From assembly GCA_905201895.1 (NCBI GenBank), contig CAJKPX010000003.1:1-64000 (forward strand): 64,000 nt of DNA, read 5' to 3'. Within the stretch, counting starts at the first letter, position 1. Each line of letters begins with the position of its first letter. A model generated the notes under the pieces. It searched no databases and had not been told where the DNA came from. It was given only the letters and a program-made list of their open reading frames with translations. Below are positions 32,541 through 40,426 of the stretch, one piece after another. The translations under genes and the position numbers were made by a program. Source of the DNA: an uncultured Eubacteriales bacterium. Lineage in GTDB: Bacteria; Bacillota; Clostridia; Oscillospirales; CAG-272.

Positions 32541-35006
32541 TCAACTCTTTTTCGTAAATTCAATGTGTCCGTTCTCGGCTTTTGCAAGAATTGCATCACC
32601 TGCCGAAATGTGACCCTCAAGCAGCTCGGTCGAGAGCGCATCCTCCACCATGCGGACCACGGCACGGCGGAGCGGACGCGCACCGTAGGTCGGGTCGAAG
32701 CCCTCGCGCGCAAGCAGACTTGCCACAGAGGGATCAAATTCGATCTCGATCGAAAGCGCACGCACGCGCTTGACGACCTCGGCAAGCATGAGGTGTACGA
32801 TTTCTTCAATATCACTCTGTCCGAGCGAATTGAAAATGATGATATCGTCCACGCGGTTGAGAAATTCGGGACGGAATGTGCTCTTGAGTGCCTGCATCAT
32901 CCTTGATTGCATTGCTTCACGGTCGTTTGCAACGGGTGTGGTGCTAAATCCCAGCGAGGCGGTTGCCTTCATTTCGCCCGCACCTACGTTGGAGGTGAGA
33001 ATAATCACTGTGTTGCGAAAATCCACGTGCCGTCCCTGGGAGTCGGTCAGAACACCGTCCTCAAGAACCTGCAAGAGAATGTTGAACACGTCGGGATGTG
33101 CCTTTTCGATCTCGTCAAAGAGCACCACCGAATAGGGCTTGCGGCGAATTCGCTCGGTGAGCTGACCGCCTTCCTCGAATCCAACGTAGCCGGGAGGGGA
33201 ACCGATCAGCTTGGAAACGCTGTGCTTTTCCATATATTCCGACATATCCAATCGGATCATAGCCGAGCGGTCGCCGAACATCACCTCGGCAAGTGCCTTG
33301 GCAAGCTCGGTCTTTCCGATACCCGTGAGACCCATAAAGATGAAGGAGCCGATGGGGCGACTCGGGTCCTTGAGTCCCATTCTGCCGCGACGGATCGCAC
33401 GAGCAACCGCGTCGATCGCATCATTCTGACCGATCACGCGCTCCTTGAGCAGAGCATCAAGCTTCAAAAGCTTTTCGCTCTCCTCCTCAAGCAGACGACT
33501 CACGGGGATGCCCGTCCATTGGGTCACAACGTCGGCAACGTCAGCCTCGGTCACTGTGAGTGCGGTGTCCTTTTGCACGCGCTCCCATTCCGCCTTCTTC
33601 GCATCGAACTCCTCGCGTGCCTTTTTCTCCTCGTCGCGGAGTCTTGCAGCACGCTCAAAATTTTGCTCGGAGATCGCCTCCTCCTTTTCGCGTGCCAGCT
33701 CACCGATTCTTGCCTCGAGGTCCTTGAGGTCAGGGGGAGAGGTATGTGCGCTGATCCGCAGACGTGATGCCGCCTCGTCGATCAGATCAATTGCCTTATC
33801 GGGGAGAAAACGGTCGGGAATATAACGGATCGAAAGATCAACCGCAGCCTCAAGCGCCGATTGATCAATTTTGAGCTTGTGATGTGCCTCGTATTTTTCG
33901 CAGAGACCGCAAAGAATTCTGATCGCATCATCACGGCTCGGCTCACCGACCGTCACCGATTGGAAGCGGCGTTCAAGGGCTGCGTCCTTTTCGATATGCT
34001 TGCGATATTCCGAGATTGTAGTGGCGCCGATCACCTGCATCTCGCCGCGTGCCAGGGCAGGCTTGATAATATTTGCGGCATCCACGGCACCCTCTGCGGC
34101 ACCTGCTCCGATGATGGTGTGGATCTCGTCGATAAAGAGGATGATATTTGGTTTTTTTCGAACCTCCTCCATCACGTTTTTGAAGCGCTCCTCAAACTCT
34201 CCTCGGTATTTTGCACCTGCGATCATCGAGGCAATGTCGAGCGTGACGATGATCCGATCGCGCAGCCCTTCGGGCACGTTGCCCGAAACGATCCGTTGGG
34301 CGAGTCCCTCAACCACCGCCGTTTTACCGACACCGGGCTCGCCGATAAGGCAGGGATTGTTTTTGGTTCGTCTGGAAAGAATCTGAATCACGCGCTCGGT
34401 CTCGGCATTTCTGCCGATGATCGGATCAAGCTTACCTGCCTTTGCCTGCTCGGTCAGATCGCGACCGAAGTTCTTGAGCGTGGTAGCACTCGCAAGTCCG
34501 CTGCCGCCACTCTCACCGCTCTTGCGATCGGCAGAGCTGCGGCTTGGAGCAGGGTCGTTTTGCGAGCTTGCCGTGCTTTCAAGATATCTTGTCAGATCGT
34601 CGCGCAGCTCTCCAACCGAAACATCAAATGCCTCAAGCAGTTGCACGGCAACCGAATCGCGCTCCCCGAGAAGCGCAAGCAGAAGATGCTCGGTGCCGAT
34701 ATAGCTCTGGCGGTACTGTTGTGCTTCACGGAGCGACGATTCAATGATGCTTCTGGTGCGTGGCGTCATGTCGGAAGGAGACACCGAGGAGGGAGAGCCC
34801 ACTCCCTGGTTCTTTGCCACGGCTGCCTTGATTTTTTCAAAATCGGCTCCGCGCTCCTTCAAATAATGTGCAGCGAAGCCTGCGTCCTCGGCGAGAAGTG
34901 CCAGAAGCAGATGTTCAGAGCCGATATACGTGTGACCCATCTCGGAGGCAATGCGAAGCGAGAGATTGAGTACGTTTTGCGCTTTTTGGGTAAAGCGATT
35001 GGACAT
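32541..35006 (-). CDS. clpC: ATP-dependent Clp protease ATP-binding subunit ClpC
   Basis: 821 residues. Hsp100 unfoldase partnering with ClpP and, in Firmicutes, recognising arginine-phosphorylated proteins made by McsB. Two N-terminal Clp repeats (about 1-145), a D1 AAA+ domain with GEPGVGKT (about 210) and DEIHTIIGAGAA, a middle coiled-coil/UVR-like region (REKEEAISEQNFERAARLRDEE, about 420-445) typical of ClpC, and D2 with GLTGIGKT (about 550) and VVLFDEIEKAHPDVFN. The ClpP-binding loop region follows. Last gene of the four-gene operon, 42 bases after mcsB. Confidence 0.97.
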   Translation of the reverse strand: MSNRFTQKAQNVLNLSLRIASEMGHTYIGSEHLLLALLAEDAGFAAHYLKERGADFEKIKAAVAKNQGVGSPSSVSPSDMTPRTRSIIESSLREAQQYRQSYIGTEHLLLALLGERDSVAVQLLEAFDVSVGELRDDLTRYLESTASSQNDPAPSRSSADRKSGESGGSGLASATTLKNFGRDLTEQAKAGKLDPIIGRNAETERVIQILSRRTKNNPCLIGEPGVGKTAVVEGLAQRIVSGNVPEGLRDRIIVTLDIASMIAGAKYRGEFEERFKNVMEEVRKKPNIILFIDEIHTIIGAGAAEGAVDAANIIKPALARGEMQVIGATTISEYRKHIEKDAALERRFQSVTVGEPSRDDAIRILCGLCEKYEAHHKLKIDQSALEAAVDLSIRYIPDRFLPDKAIDLIDEAASRLRISAHTSPPDLKDLEARIGELAREKEEAISEQNFERAARLRDEEKKAREEFDAKKAEWERVQKDTALTVTEADVADVVTQWTGIPVSRLLEEESEKLLKLDALLKERVIGQNDAIDAVARAIRRGRMGLKDPSRPIGSFIFMGLTGIGKTELAKALAEVMFGDRSAMIRLDMSEYMEKHSVSKLIGSPPGYVGFEEGGQLTERIRRKPYSVVLFDEIEKAHPDVFNILLQVLEDGVLTDSQGRHVDFRNTVIILTSNVGAGEMKATASLGFSTTPVANDREAMQSRMMQALKSTFRPEFLNRVDDIIIFNSLGQSDIEEIVHLMLAEVVKRVRALSIEIEFDPSVASLLAREGFDPTYGARPLRRAVVRMVEDALSTELLEGHISAGDAILAKAENGHIEFTKKS

Positions 35007-35048
35007 GGTCGTTCATCTTCCTTTCTGTGGGGGATTGGGGGGAGGGAC

Positions 35049-36062
35049 TTATTTTCCCTCAAATACAGCCCTGACCGTTTGTGCACGGAGCTTATCGCGT
35101 GCCGCCTCGGTTTTGGGCGGTGTATCGACCGAAAGTGTCAGCGTTGCAGGCATTGCATCAACCAAAAGTCTGCCGAGCTGCTCGTAGCCGATCCCCTCAA
35201 CGATGCCAAGTGCAATTCCGAGGCGAACGTCAGCAAACAGCTTGATAAATTCTGCGGTGGAGAGCATGTGTGCATAGCGAAGCGTGCCCTCTGCGCGTTT
35301 GATGCGGTCGGTCAGACGGTCAAGCGCATCGCCCGTGACAGATTGGCGTGCACGGAGCTCACTCTCATTGATCTGTCGGATTGCCTCGGATAGCTTGCGA
35401 AGTGTTTCCTCCTCGCTGATGCCAAGTGTAATCTGATTGGAAATCTGATACATACAGCCTGCCGAACCGCTGCCCTCGCCAAAAATTCCGCGAACGGTCA
35501 GCCCGATTTTAGAAAGTTGAGATGCAAGCGATTCCATATATCCACCGCGTGTCAAAGCGGGCAGAAACATCATTACCGAGGCACGCATACCAGTGCCAAG
35601 ATTGGTGGGGCAGTGTGTCAGATAGCCAAGCTCCTCACTGTACGCAAAATCAAAATCCTCGTCAAGTCGCTTTTCGGCACGGAGCGCGTTGCGATAGGCA
35701 TCCTCGAGCGAGAGACCTGCCAGAATACATTGAATGCGCAGATGATCCTCCTCGCAAACCATCACGGCAAGACCCGAGTTTTCCTGCAAAAAGAGTGCAT
35801 GGGGCACCCCTTTGCTTGCAAATTCAGGGCTGACGTAGTGTTTTTCCACGTAGGAGGTTGCCATGATGGGGGAGAGGTCGGCAAAATTGATTTTTTTGAA
35901 GCCCGAGGACTCCAGAGGTGCAGAAATTTTTTCAATGATTTCGTTTGCACCGTCGATGTCGAGGCGGGATGCAAAGGGATAGCCGCAGATATTTCTTGCC
36001 AAACGCACGCGCGAGCTGATCACGGTTTCCATTGCGTTGCCCTTCGTATGATACCAAGCCAT
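35049..36062 (-). CDS. mcsB: Protein arginine kinase McsB
   Basis: 337 residues. Phosphorylates arginines on damaged proteins and CtsR, marking them for ClpCP. Phosphagen-kinase fold: ISSRVRLARNICGYPF near the N-terminus, NEEDHLR-type loop as VCEEDHLRIQ (about 120), CPTNLGTGMRASVMMFLPAL (about 170-190) and GEGSGSAGCMYQISNQ (about 214). The start is either GTG 36071, which overlaps mcsA, or ATG 36062 one base after the mcsA stop. I use the ATG because GGAAAGGA is better spaced for it. Lies between mcsA and clpC. Confidence 0.96.
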   Translation of the reverse strand: MAWYHTKGNAMETVISSRVRLARNICGYPFASRLDIDGANEIIEKISAPLESSGFKKINFADLSPIMATSYVEKHYVSPEFASKGVPHALFLQENSGLAVMVCEEDHLRIQCILAGLSLEDAYRNALRAEKRLDEDFDFAYSEELGYLTHCPTNLGTGMRASVMMFLPALTRGGYMESLASQLSKIGLTVRGIFGEGSGSAGCMYQISNQITLGISEEETLRKLSEAIRQINESELRARQSVTGDALDRLTDRIKRAEGTLRYAHMLSTAEFIKLFADVRLGIALGIVEGIGYEQLGRLLVDAMPATLTLSVDTPPKTEAARDKLRAQTVRAVFEGK

Positions 36063-36063
36063 C

Positions 36064-36606
36064 TCATTCACCGTCCTTTCCCGATTGCTCGTTCAGAGCG
36101 CGGATTTCGTCACGGAGCTTAGCCGCGCCTTCGTAGTCTTCCTTTTCGATTGCGGTTTGCAGATCACGGCGCAGCTTTTTGAGCTGCTCGTCACGTGCCT
36201 GCTTTGCTCGATGACGTGCGGGAGCCTGTCCCGTGTGTGTGGTGGTGCCGTGCACCGACCCGATCAGGCGTGCAAGCTCTGCGCGGAAGGTAGCGTAACA
36301 ATCGGGGCAGCCAACCTTGCCGCTCTTGGCGATCTCGGAGTAGACAGACCCACAGGTGGGGCATTTCTTTTCCTCTGCCACTGCTTTAACCGAAGGAATT
36401 CCAAAAAGACCACCGAAGATGTTGTCGTGCAGATTGCTGAAGGGGTCGGCAAAGCTATCGAGCATCGAGGTCACGTCCTGCAGGTCGCCTTTTTCACGTA
36501 GCTTTGCGGCACATTCTCCGCAAAGCGAATAGGAGCGCGCACGGCCATTGATGTTTTCATTGTAAAAGACTGTTGCAGTCCTTTTTTTGCAGCTTTCACA
36601 TAACAT
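36064..36606 (-). CDS. mcsA: McsB activator protein McsA
   Basis: 180 residues. Zinc-binding adaptor that activates McsB. Two zinc sites: CESCKKR with CGECAAKL (about 3-32), and CPTCGSVYSEIAKSGKVGCPDC (about 82-103). A C-terminal UVR motif, LKKLRRDLQTAIEKEDYE (about 140-157) followed by AAKLRDEIRAL, contacts ClpC or McsB. Starts MLCESCKKR, preceded by AAAGGATTG. Second gene of the operon, 116 bases after ctsR. Confidence 0.95.
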   Translation of the reverse strand: MLCESCKKRTATVFYNENINGRARSYSLCGECAAKLREKGDLQDVTSMLDSFADPFSNLHDNIFGGLFGIPSVKAVAEEKKCPTCGSVYSEIAKSGKVGCPDCYATFRAELARLIGSVHGTTTHTGQAPARHRAKQARDEQLKKLRRDLQTAIEKEDYEGAAKLRDEIRALNEQSGKDGE

Positions 36607-36722
36607 AAAAGATCAATCCTTTCTCAAGCCGTTTCAAAACGGCATTCAATTTGTTTCATTATAGCGCATTTTGCATGCGAAGCTTGTCGCAATTTCTGTA
36701 AAACAGGAAAAAAATGGAAAAA

Positions 36723-37178
36723 TTATCGGTTTGTCATCAAGGCAAGGATTATTTGCTTGAAAATATCGGCGCGGACCCTACCTCGTACGCTCGGCGGAAT
36801 TGATGTCAGAGCGGCAGAGGAGAGTGCAGCAAGTGCCAGACGGAACTCGCCCTCGTCGATGCAACGGTTGCCGAGCAGGTTCTTCAGATATGCAATTGCC
36901 TCGCTCTCGTCGATGCTGTCTCCGATCGCGCAGAAAAAGTGCATCAGATATTCATTCTGTCCCATTTGCTTGCGAACGATGCGAATGCAGCCCCCGCCAC
37001 CTCTGCGTGATTCGGTTACGTAGCCGCGCTCGGGGGTGAAGCGGGAGGAGATCACGTAGCTGATCTGACTTGGCACACAGCCGAGTCGGTTTGCCATTTC
37101 GTTTCGCTGCAACTCGAGAATTCCGTTACTCTCGTTGAGCATTTCCTCGATCATTTGTGCAATATAATCTGTAAGCAT
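36723..37178 (-). CDS. ctsR: Heat-shock transcriptional repressor CtsR
   Basis: 151 residues. Winged-helix repressor of class III heat-shock genes. LTDYIAQMIEEMLNES and NEMANRLGCVPSQISYVISSRF form the helix-turn-helix (about 30-50), and the wing ESRRGGGGCIRIVRK (about 59-73) contains the Gly-rich tip that acts as the temperature sensor in Bacillus. The open frame extends to 37265, but that part overlaps the promoter and operators, and ATG 37178 has AGAAAGGATC upstream. First gene of ctsR-mcsA-mcsB-clpC; autoregulation is expected from the adjacent CtsR boxes. Confidence 0.96.
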   Translation of the reverse strand: MLTDYIAQMIEEMLNESNGILELQRNEMANRLGCVPSQISYVISSRFTPERGYVTESRRGGGGCIRIVRKQMGQNEYLMHFFCAIGDSIDESEAIAYLKNLLGNRCIDEGEFRLALAALSSAALTSIPPSVRGRVRADIFKQIILALMTNR

Positions 37179-37204
37179 TGGAAAAGATCCTTTCTGCGTT
37201 TGCT

Positions 37205-37276
37205 TTTGACTTTCTTTGACCTTCGAGTATATTATAAGCCGAAAGTCAAACAAAGTCAAAGTCAAACAAAGTCAAA
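37205..37276 (-). promoter_or_regulatory. ctsR promoter with three CtsR operator boxes
   Basis: Minus-strand -35 TTGACT (37254-37259), 17-bp spacer, -10 TATAAT (37231-37236). Three heptad-repeat boxes match the CtsR consensus GGTCAAA-N3-GGTCAAA: GGTCAAAGAAAGTCAAA on the minus strand (37205-37221, downstream of the -10), and AGTCAAACAAAGTCAAA twice on the plus strand (37244-37260 and 37260-37276, sharing one base), covering the -35. Binding would block both polymerase contact and escape. Confidence 0.92.
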
Positions 37277-37422
37277 AACAGGCGATGAAAGACGGTGAGA
37301 GACGATAAAATGAATTTAGCACCGCTTTTTCTCTTTTTTTCGTTGTTTTGAAAAGTCAAAGACAAGGGGCGAATAAAAGTCGCAGGACGACTACGGGAGG
37401 GAATATTTCGCTTTTCCTGGGT

Positions 37423-38208
37423 CTATTTAATTTTTAGTGTAGAATTGAAAAAACTTTTATGGTACTCGGTAGGAGATTGTCCATAGGCCTTGTGGAAGCT
37501 ACGTGTAAAATGTGACATATTGGAAAATCCGCATTCAAAACATATTTCTGTAACTATTACATCCTCTTTCCGCAACATAAATGCGGCATAATCCAATCTA
37601 AGTCGTATGAGATATGTAGCAAAATTCACCCCCATATTTCTCCTAAATATCGTAGACAGATATTGAGGTGAAACAGAGAGCTGCTCTGCCACGCTTTTCA
37701 GATTGATCGCCTCACGAAAATGCTCGTGCAGATAGTTTGCGCACTCGATGGCGATCCGATATCCGCGACTGACCGAGGCGGGACGCACAGCGGACCCCTC
37801 CTTCACAACCCGATGCGCCGCCGCGGAGATCAGATGCTCGGCGTAGCGCCGATCCTCTCCCTCCACCAAGAGCTCCTCAAACAGACGCGCCAAAAAGCCG
37901 TTGGGGTCCAAGTCGGTCAACACCGCCGAACCATCGGGGGTGTTCCCCCGAAATACGTCACCATTAAAGCTGATCTTGATATAGGTTGAATCGGTGGGCT
38001 CCTCCACCAGAATTTCGTGAAAATCCGAGGGGCAGATCAGCACCGCGCTGACCGTGTCGATCTCACGGCGCTCACCGTTGATCAGCACTCCACCCCGAAA
38101 AGGGCGGTATAGTGTCATCTCATAATAGGTATGCATGTGCATGGGGAAGCTATACACCGTTCCCCTGTGAATTTTGATCTCCCCTTGAGGATTGTTTAAT
38201 TTTTTCAT
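37423..38208 (-). CDS. AraC-family transcriptional regulator
   Basis: 261 residues. N-terminal cupin sensor (HMHTYYEMTLYRPFRGGVLINGE, about 23-45; VLICPSDFHEI). C-terminal double helix-turn-helix: NLKSVAEQLSVSPQYLSTIFRRNMG and IVTEICFECGFSNMSHFTRSFHKAYGQSPTEYHK. Divergent from the GH5-like gene, with a 105-base AT-rich intergenic region, so it probably controls it. The ATG at 38208 begins MKKLNNPQGE. The DNA from here to 40275 has a C-ending codon style somewhat unlike the surrounding genes. Confidence 0.92.
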   Translation of the reverse strand: MKKLNNPQGEIKIHRGTVYSFPMHMHTYYEMTLYRPFRGGVLINGERREIDTVSAVLICPSDFHEILVEEPTDSTYIKISFNGDVFRGNTPDGSAVLTDLDPNGFLARLFEELLVEGEDRRYAEHLISAAAHRVVKEGSAVRPASVSRGYRIAIECANYLHEHFREAINLKSVAEQLSVSPQYLSTIFRRNMGVNFATYLIRLRLDYAAFMLRKEDVIVTEICFECGFSNMSHFTRSFHKAYGQSPTEYHKSFFNSTLKIK

Positions 38209-38313
38209 GACGTCTCCCTGAGAAAATTTGCAAAGATTTGGTGAAGAAACCGCAAGTATTTACAGATATATTATAGTATAATTATAAAAAAAGTCAAGAG
38301 AAAGGCGATTTTT

Positions 38314-40275
38314 ATGAGCAATTTCTTAAAAAAGATCAATCCGACCTTCTTTTTGGGTCTGAATTACTGGGCATCCGATAACGCCACCCGTATGTGGGAG
38401 GACTTTCATCCTGAGGTGATTCGGGAGGATTTCCAACGCATTCGTGAGGCAGGAATCACCCATTTGCGGGTCTTTCCGCTTTGGCATGTCTTTCAGCCTC
38501 TTCATTTGCTCTATACCCGTCACAACGTTCCCATGGAATATTCCTTTGACGATACCCCTTTGCCCGATACGCCCGCGGGTGCGGCGGGCGTGAGCGAGGT
38601 GGCATGCGAACGGTTCGAGCTCTTCTGTCGGCTTGCCGCCGACTGCGGCTTGAAGCTGATTGTGGGACTGATTACCGGTTATATGTCCTCCCGCACCTAC
38701 GCGCCCCCCGCCTTTGACGGACGGGATCTTCTCACCGATCCTACGGTAATCAAGTGGCAAACCCGCTTCGTGCGGTATTTTGTGTCCCGTTTTCAACAGT
38801 CCGATGCCATCGTGGCGTGGGATTTGGGAAATGAAACCAACTTTCTTCCCTGTGCCTCTGACAATCCGGATGCCTTTCAGCTTTGGGCAACGGTGATCTC
38901 GAGTACCATTCGCCTTGCCGATCCGACCCGTCCCGTGGTATCGGGCTTTGCTAATTCTGATCGTATCGACGCACCTACCGTATCCCCGGGACAGTTCAAT
39001 CAACGCTCGGTAGGAGAGCTTTGTGACGTACACACCGTTCATCCCTATCCCACCACCAGCACGCCCGATCCCATTTCCACCATGCGAACGGTTCTCTCCG
39101 TGATCGCCCGCTGTCGATTGGCAGAGGACGTCAGCGGGGTTCCCACCTTTATTCAGGAATTCGGTTCGATCGGTTATCAGCTTTGCTCTCGCAAAACCGA
39201 GGCGGATTTTTACCGTTGCTCACTGCTTGCCGCTCTTGCTCATGACTGTCACGGTACCATGTGGTGGTGCGCCTTCGATCAAGGACATTTCGATTTTTAT
39301 CCCTACAACTGGAACAACAACGGAAGCGACTACGGCTTTTTTGACCGCAATGGAGATGCCAAGCCCATCGTGGCGGAAAATCTTGCCTTCCGTGGTCTGC
39401 TGGATGTTCTGGGTACAGAGGGGCTCCCCCCACGTAAAACCGATTCGGTGATTCTGGTGCCTCGGGATATGGGGGGCTTGGAGATCAATCCGCTCCTGAC
39501 CACGTTTATGCTTGCCAAGCAAGCCAATCTTGAACCAAAATTCCACTACGTCATGGACCCCATTCCCGACGCGCCGCTCTACATTCTGCCCTCTATCATG
39601 GGTGGACGCTCTATTTACAATCGTGCAATCTCTAAGCATCGCCTGAACGAGCTGCTGGAGCGCGTGCGCAATGGCGCTGTGCTGTATCTGTCTCTGGACA
39701 CGGGCGTTTTCCGTCAGATTCCCGAATTTACAGGCGTCGACTTTTCCCACCGAGAGACAGTAAATGCCGTCAAGCAGCTTTGTATGGACGGTGAACGCCT
39801 GCCTATAAAGACATCTAAATTTTTGACTCCCGAAGGTGGTGCTGCCGAGGTGATCGGCACCGACGAGGACGGAGTTGGAGTCTTCTTCCGCTATCCTCTT
39901 GGTAAGGGCTATGTCTTTCTGCTCACCCTTCCGTTGGAATCCTACGCCGCAGACACCCCCGGCTTTTTCTGCAAAGCTTGTCGCCCCCGTTATGATTCGG
40001 TATACCGCACGGTGGCGCGCTCCGCAGCCATTCGTCCGTTGGTGGACTCGGATCATCCCTTCGTGCGTTTGACCGAACACCCGAGAAATGACGGAAGTGC
40101 ATATATCTTTGCCATCAACTACAATAACAAGCCTGAACAGACACACCTGACGGTTGCCGATAACTACCGATTAGAGCCAATCTTCGGTGGGGTATTCGAA
40201 AACGGTATTCTTTCTCTACCCGAAAACAGCGGCGCATTATTTATACTTCATCCCTATGATACAACAAAATCTTAA
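38314..40275 (+). CDS. Glycoside hydrolase, GH5-like (clan A), probable mannanase or glucanase type
   Basis: 653 residues, no signal peptide, so apparently cytoplasmic. The N-terminal TIM barrel begins FFLGLNYWASDNATRMWEDF; the acid/base Glu174 is in AWDLGNETN and the nucleophile Glu282 in FIQEFGS, the usual clan GH-A pair. HTVHPYPTT and the WWCAFDQGH segment line the active site. Residues about 380-650 form a class-I-amidotransferase-like/beta-sandwich tail, as in GH42-like or GH5 multi-domain enzymes. Substrate not determinable. Regulated probably by the divergent AraC protein. A cytoplasmic enzyme suggests that short imported oligosaccharides are cut. Confidence 0.8.
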   Translation: MSNFLKKINPTFFLGLNYWASDNATRMWEDFHPEVIREDFQRIREAGITHLRVFPLWHVFQPLHLLYTRHNVPMEYSFDDTPLPDTPAGAAGVSEVACERFELFCRLAADCGLKLIVGLITGYMSSRTYAPPAFDGRDLLTDPTVIKWQTRFVRYFVSRFQQSDAIVAWDLGNETNFLPCASDNPDAFQLWATVISSTIRLADPTRPVVSGFANSDRIDAPTVSPGQFNQRSVGELCDVHTVHPYPTTSTPDPISTMRTVLSVIARCRLAEDVSGVPTFIQEFGSIGYQLCSRKTEADFYRCSLLAALAHDCHGTMWWCAFDQGHFDFYPYNWNNNGSDYGFFDRNGDAKPIVAENLAFRGLLDVLGTEGLPPRKTDSVILVPRDMGGLEINPLLTTFMLAKQANLEPKFHYVMDPIPDAPLYILPSIMGGRSIYNRAISKHRLNELLERVRNGAVLYLSLDTGVFRQIPEFTGVDFSHRETVNAVKQLCMDGERLPIKTSKFLTPEGGAAEVIGTDEDGVGVFFRYPLGKGYVFLLTLPLESYAADTPGFFCKACRPRYDSVYRTVARSAAIRPLVDSDHPFVRLTEHPRNDGSAYIFAINYNNKPEQTHLTVADNYRLEPIFGGVFENGILSLPENSGALFILHPYDTTKS

Positions 40276-40360
40276 ATAATGAGATTATGATGAAGAGCTT
40301 TATAAAATACGAAATAAACGTTGTATGAAATGAAAAAATAATGCCTCCTTCTGCAATCTG

Positions 40361-40389
40361 TTGACAAACGTCGTTTTTTGTGGTATACT
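40361..40389 (+). promoter_or_regulatory. Promoter of dxs
   Basis: TTGACA (40361-40366), 17-bp spacer, TATACT (40384-40389), 37 bases before the chosen dxs start. Confidence 0.85.
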
Positions 40390-40426
40390 AACAAGAGAAA
40401 TGATAAAAACGCAGAGAGGAGGCAGA

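Noticed and set aside
33861..35393. 510-residue plus-strand open frame
   Set aside because: Antisense to clpC and mcsB.
37179..37265. N-terminal extension of CtsR
   Set aside because: Covers the promoter and CtsR boxes; ATG 37178 starts at the conserved N-terminus.
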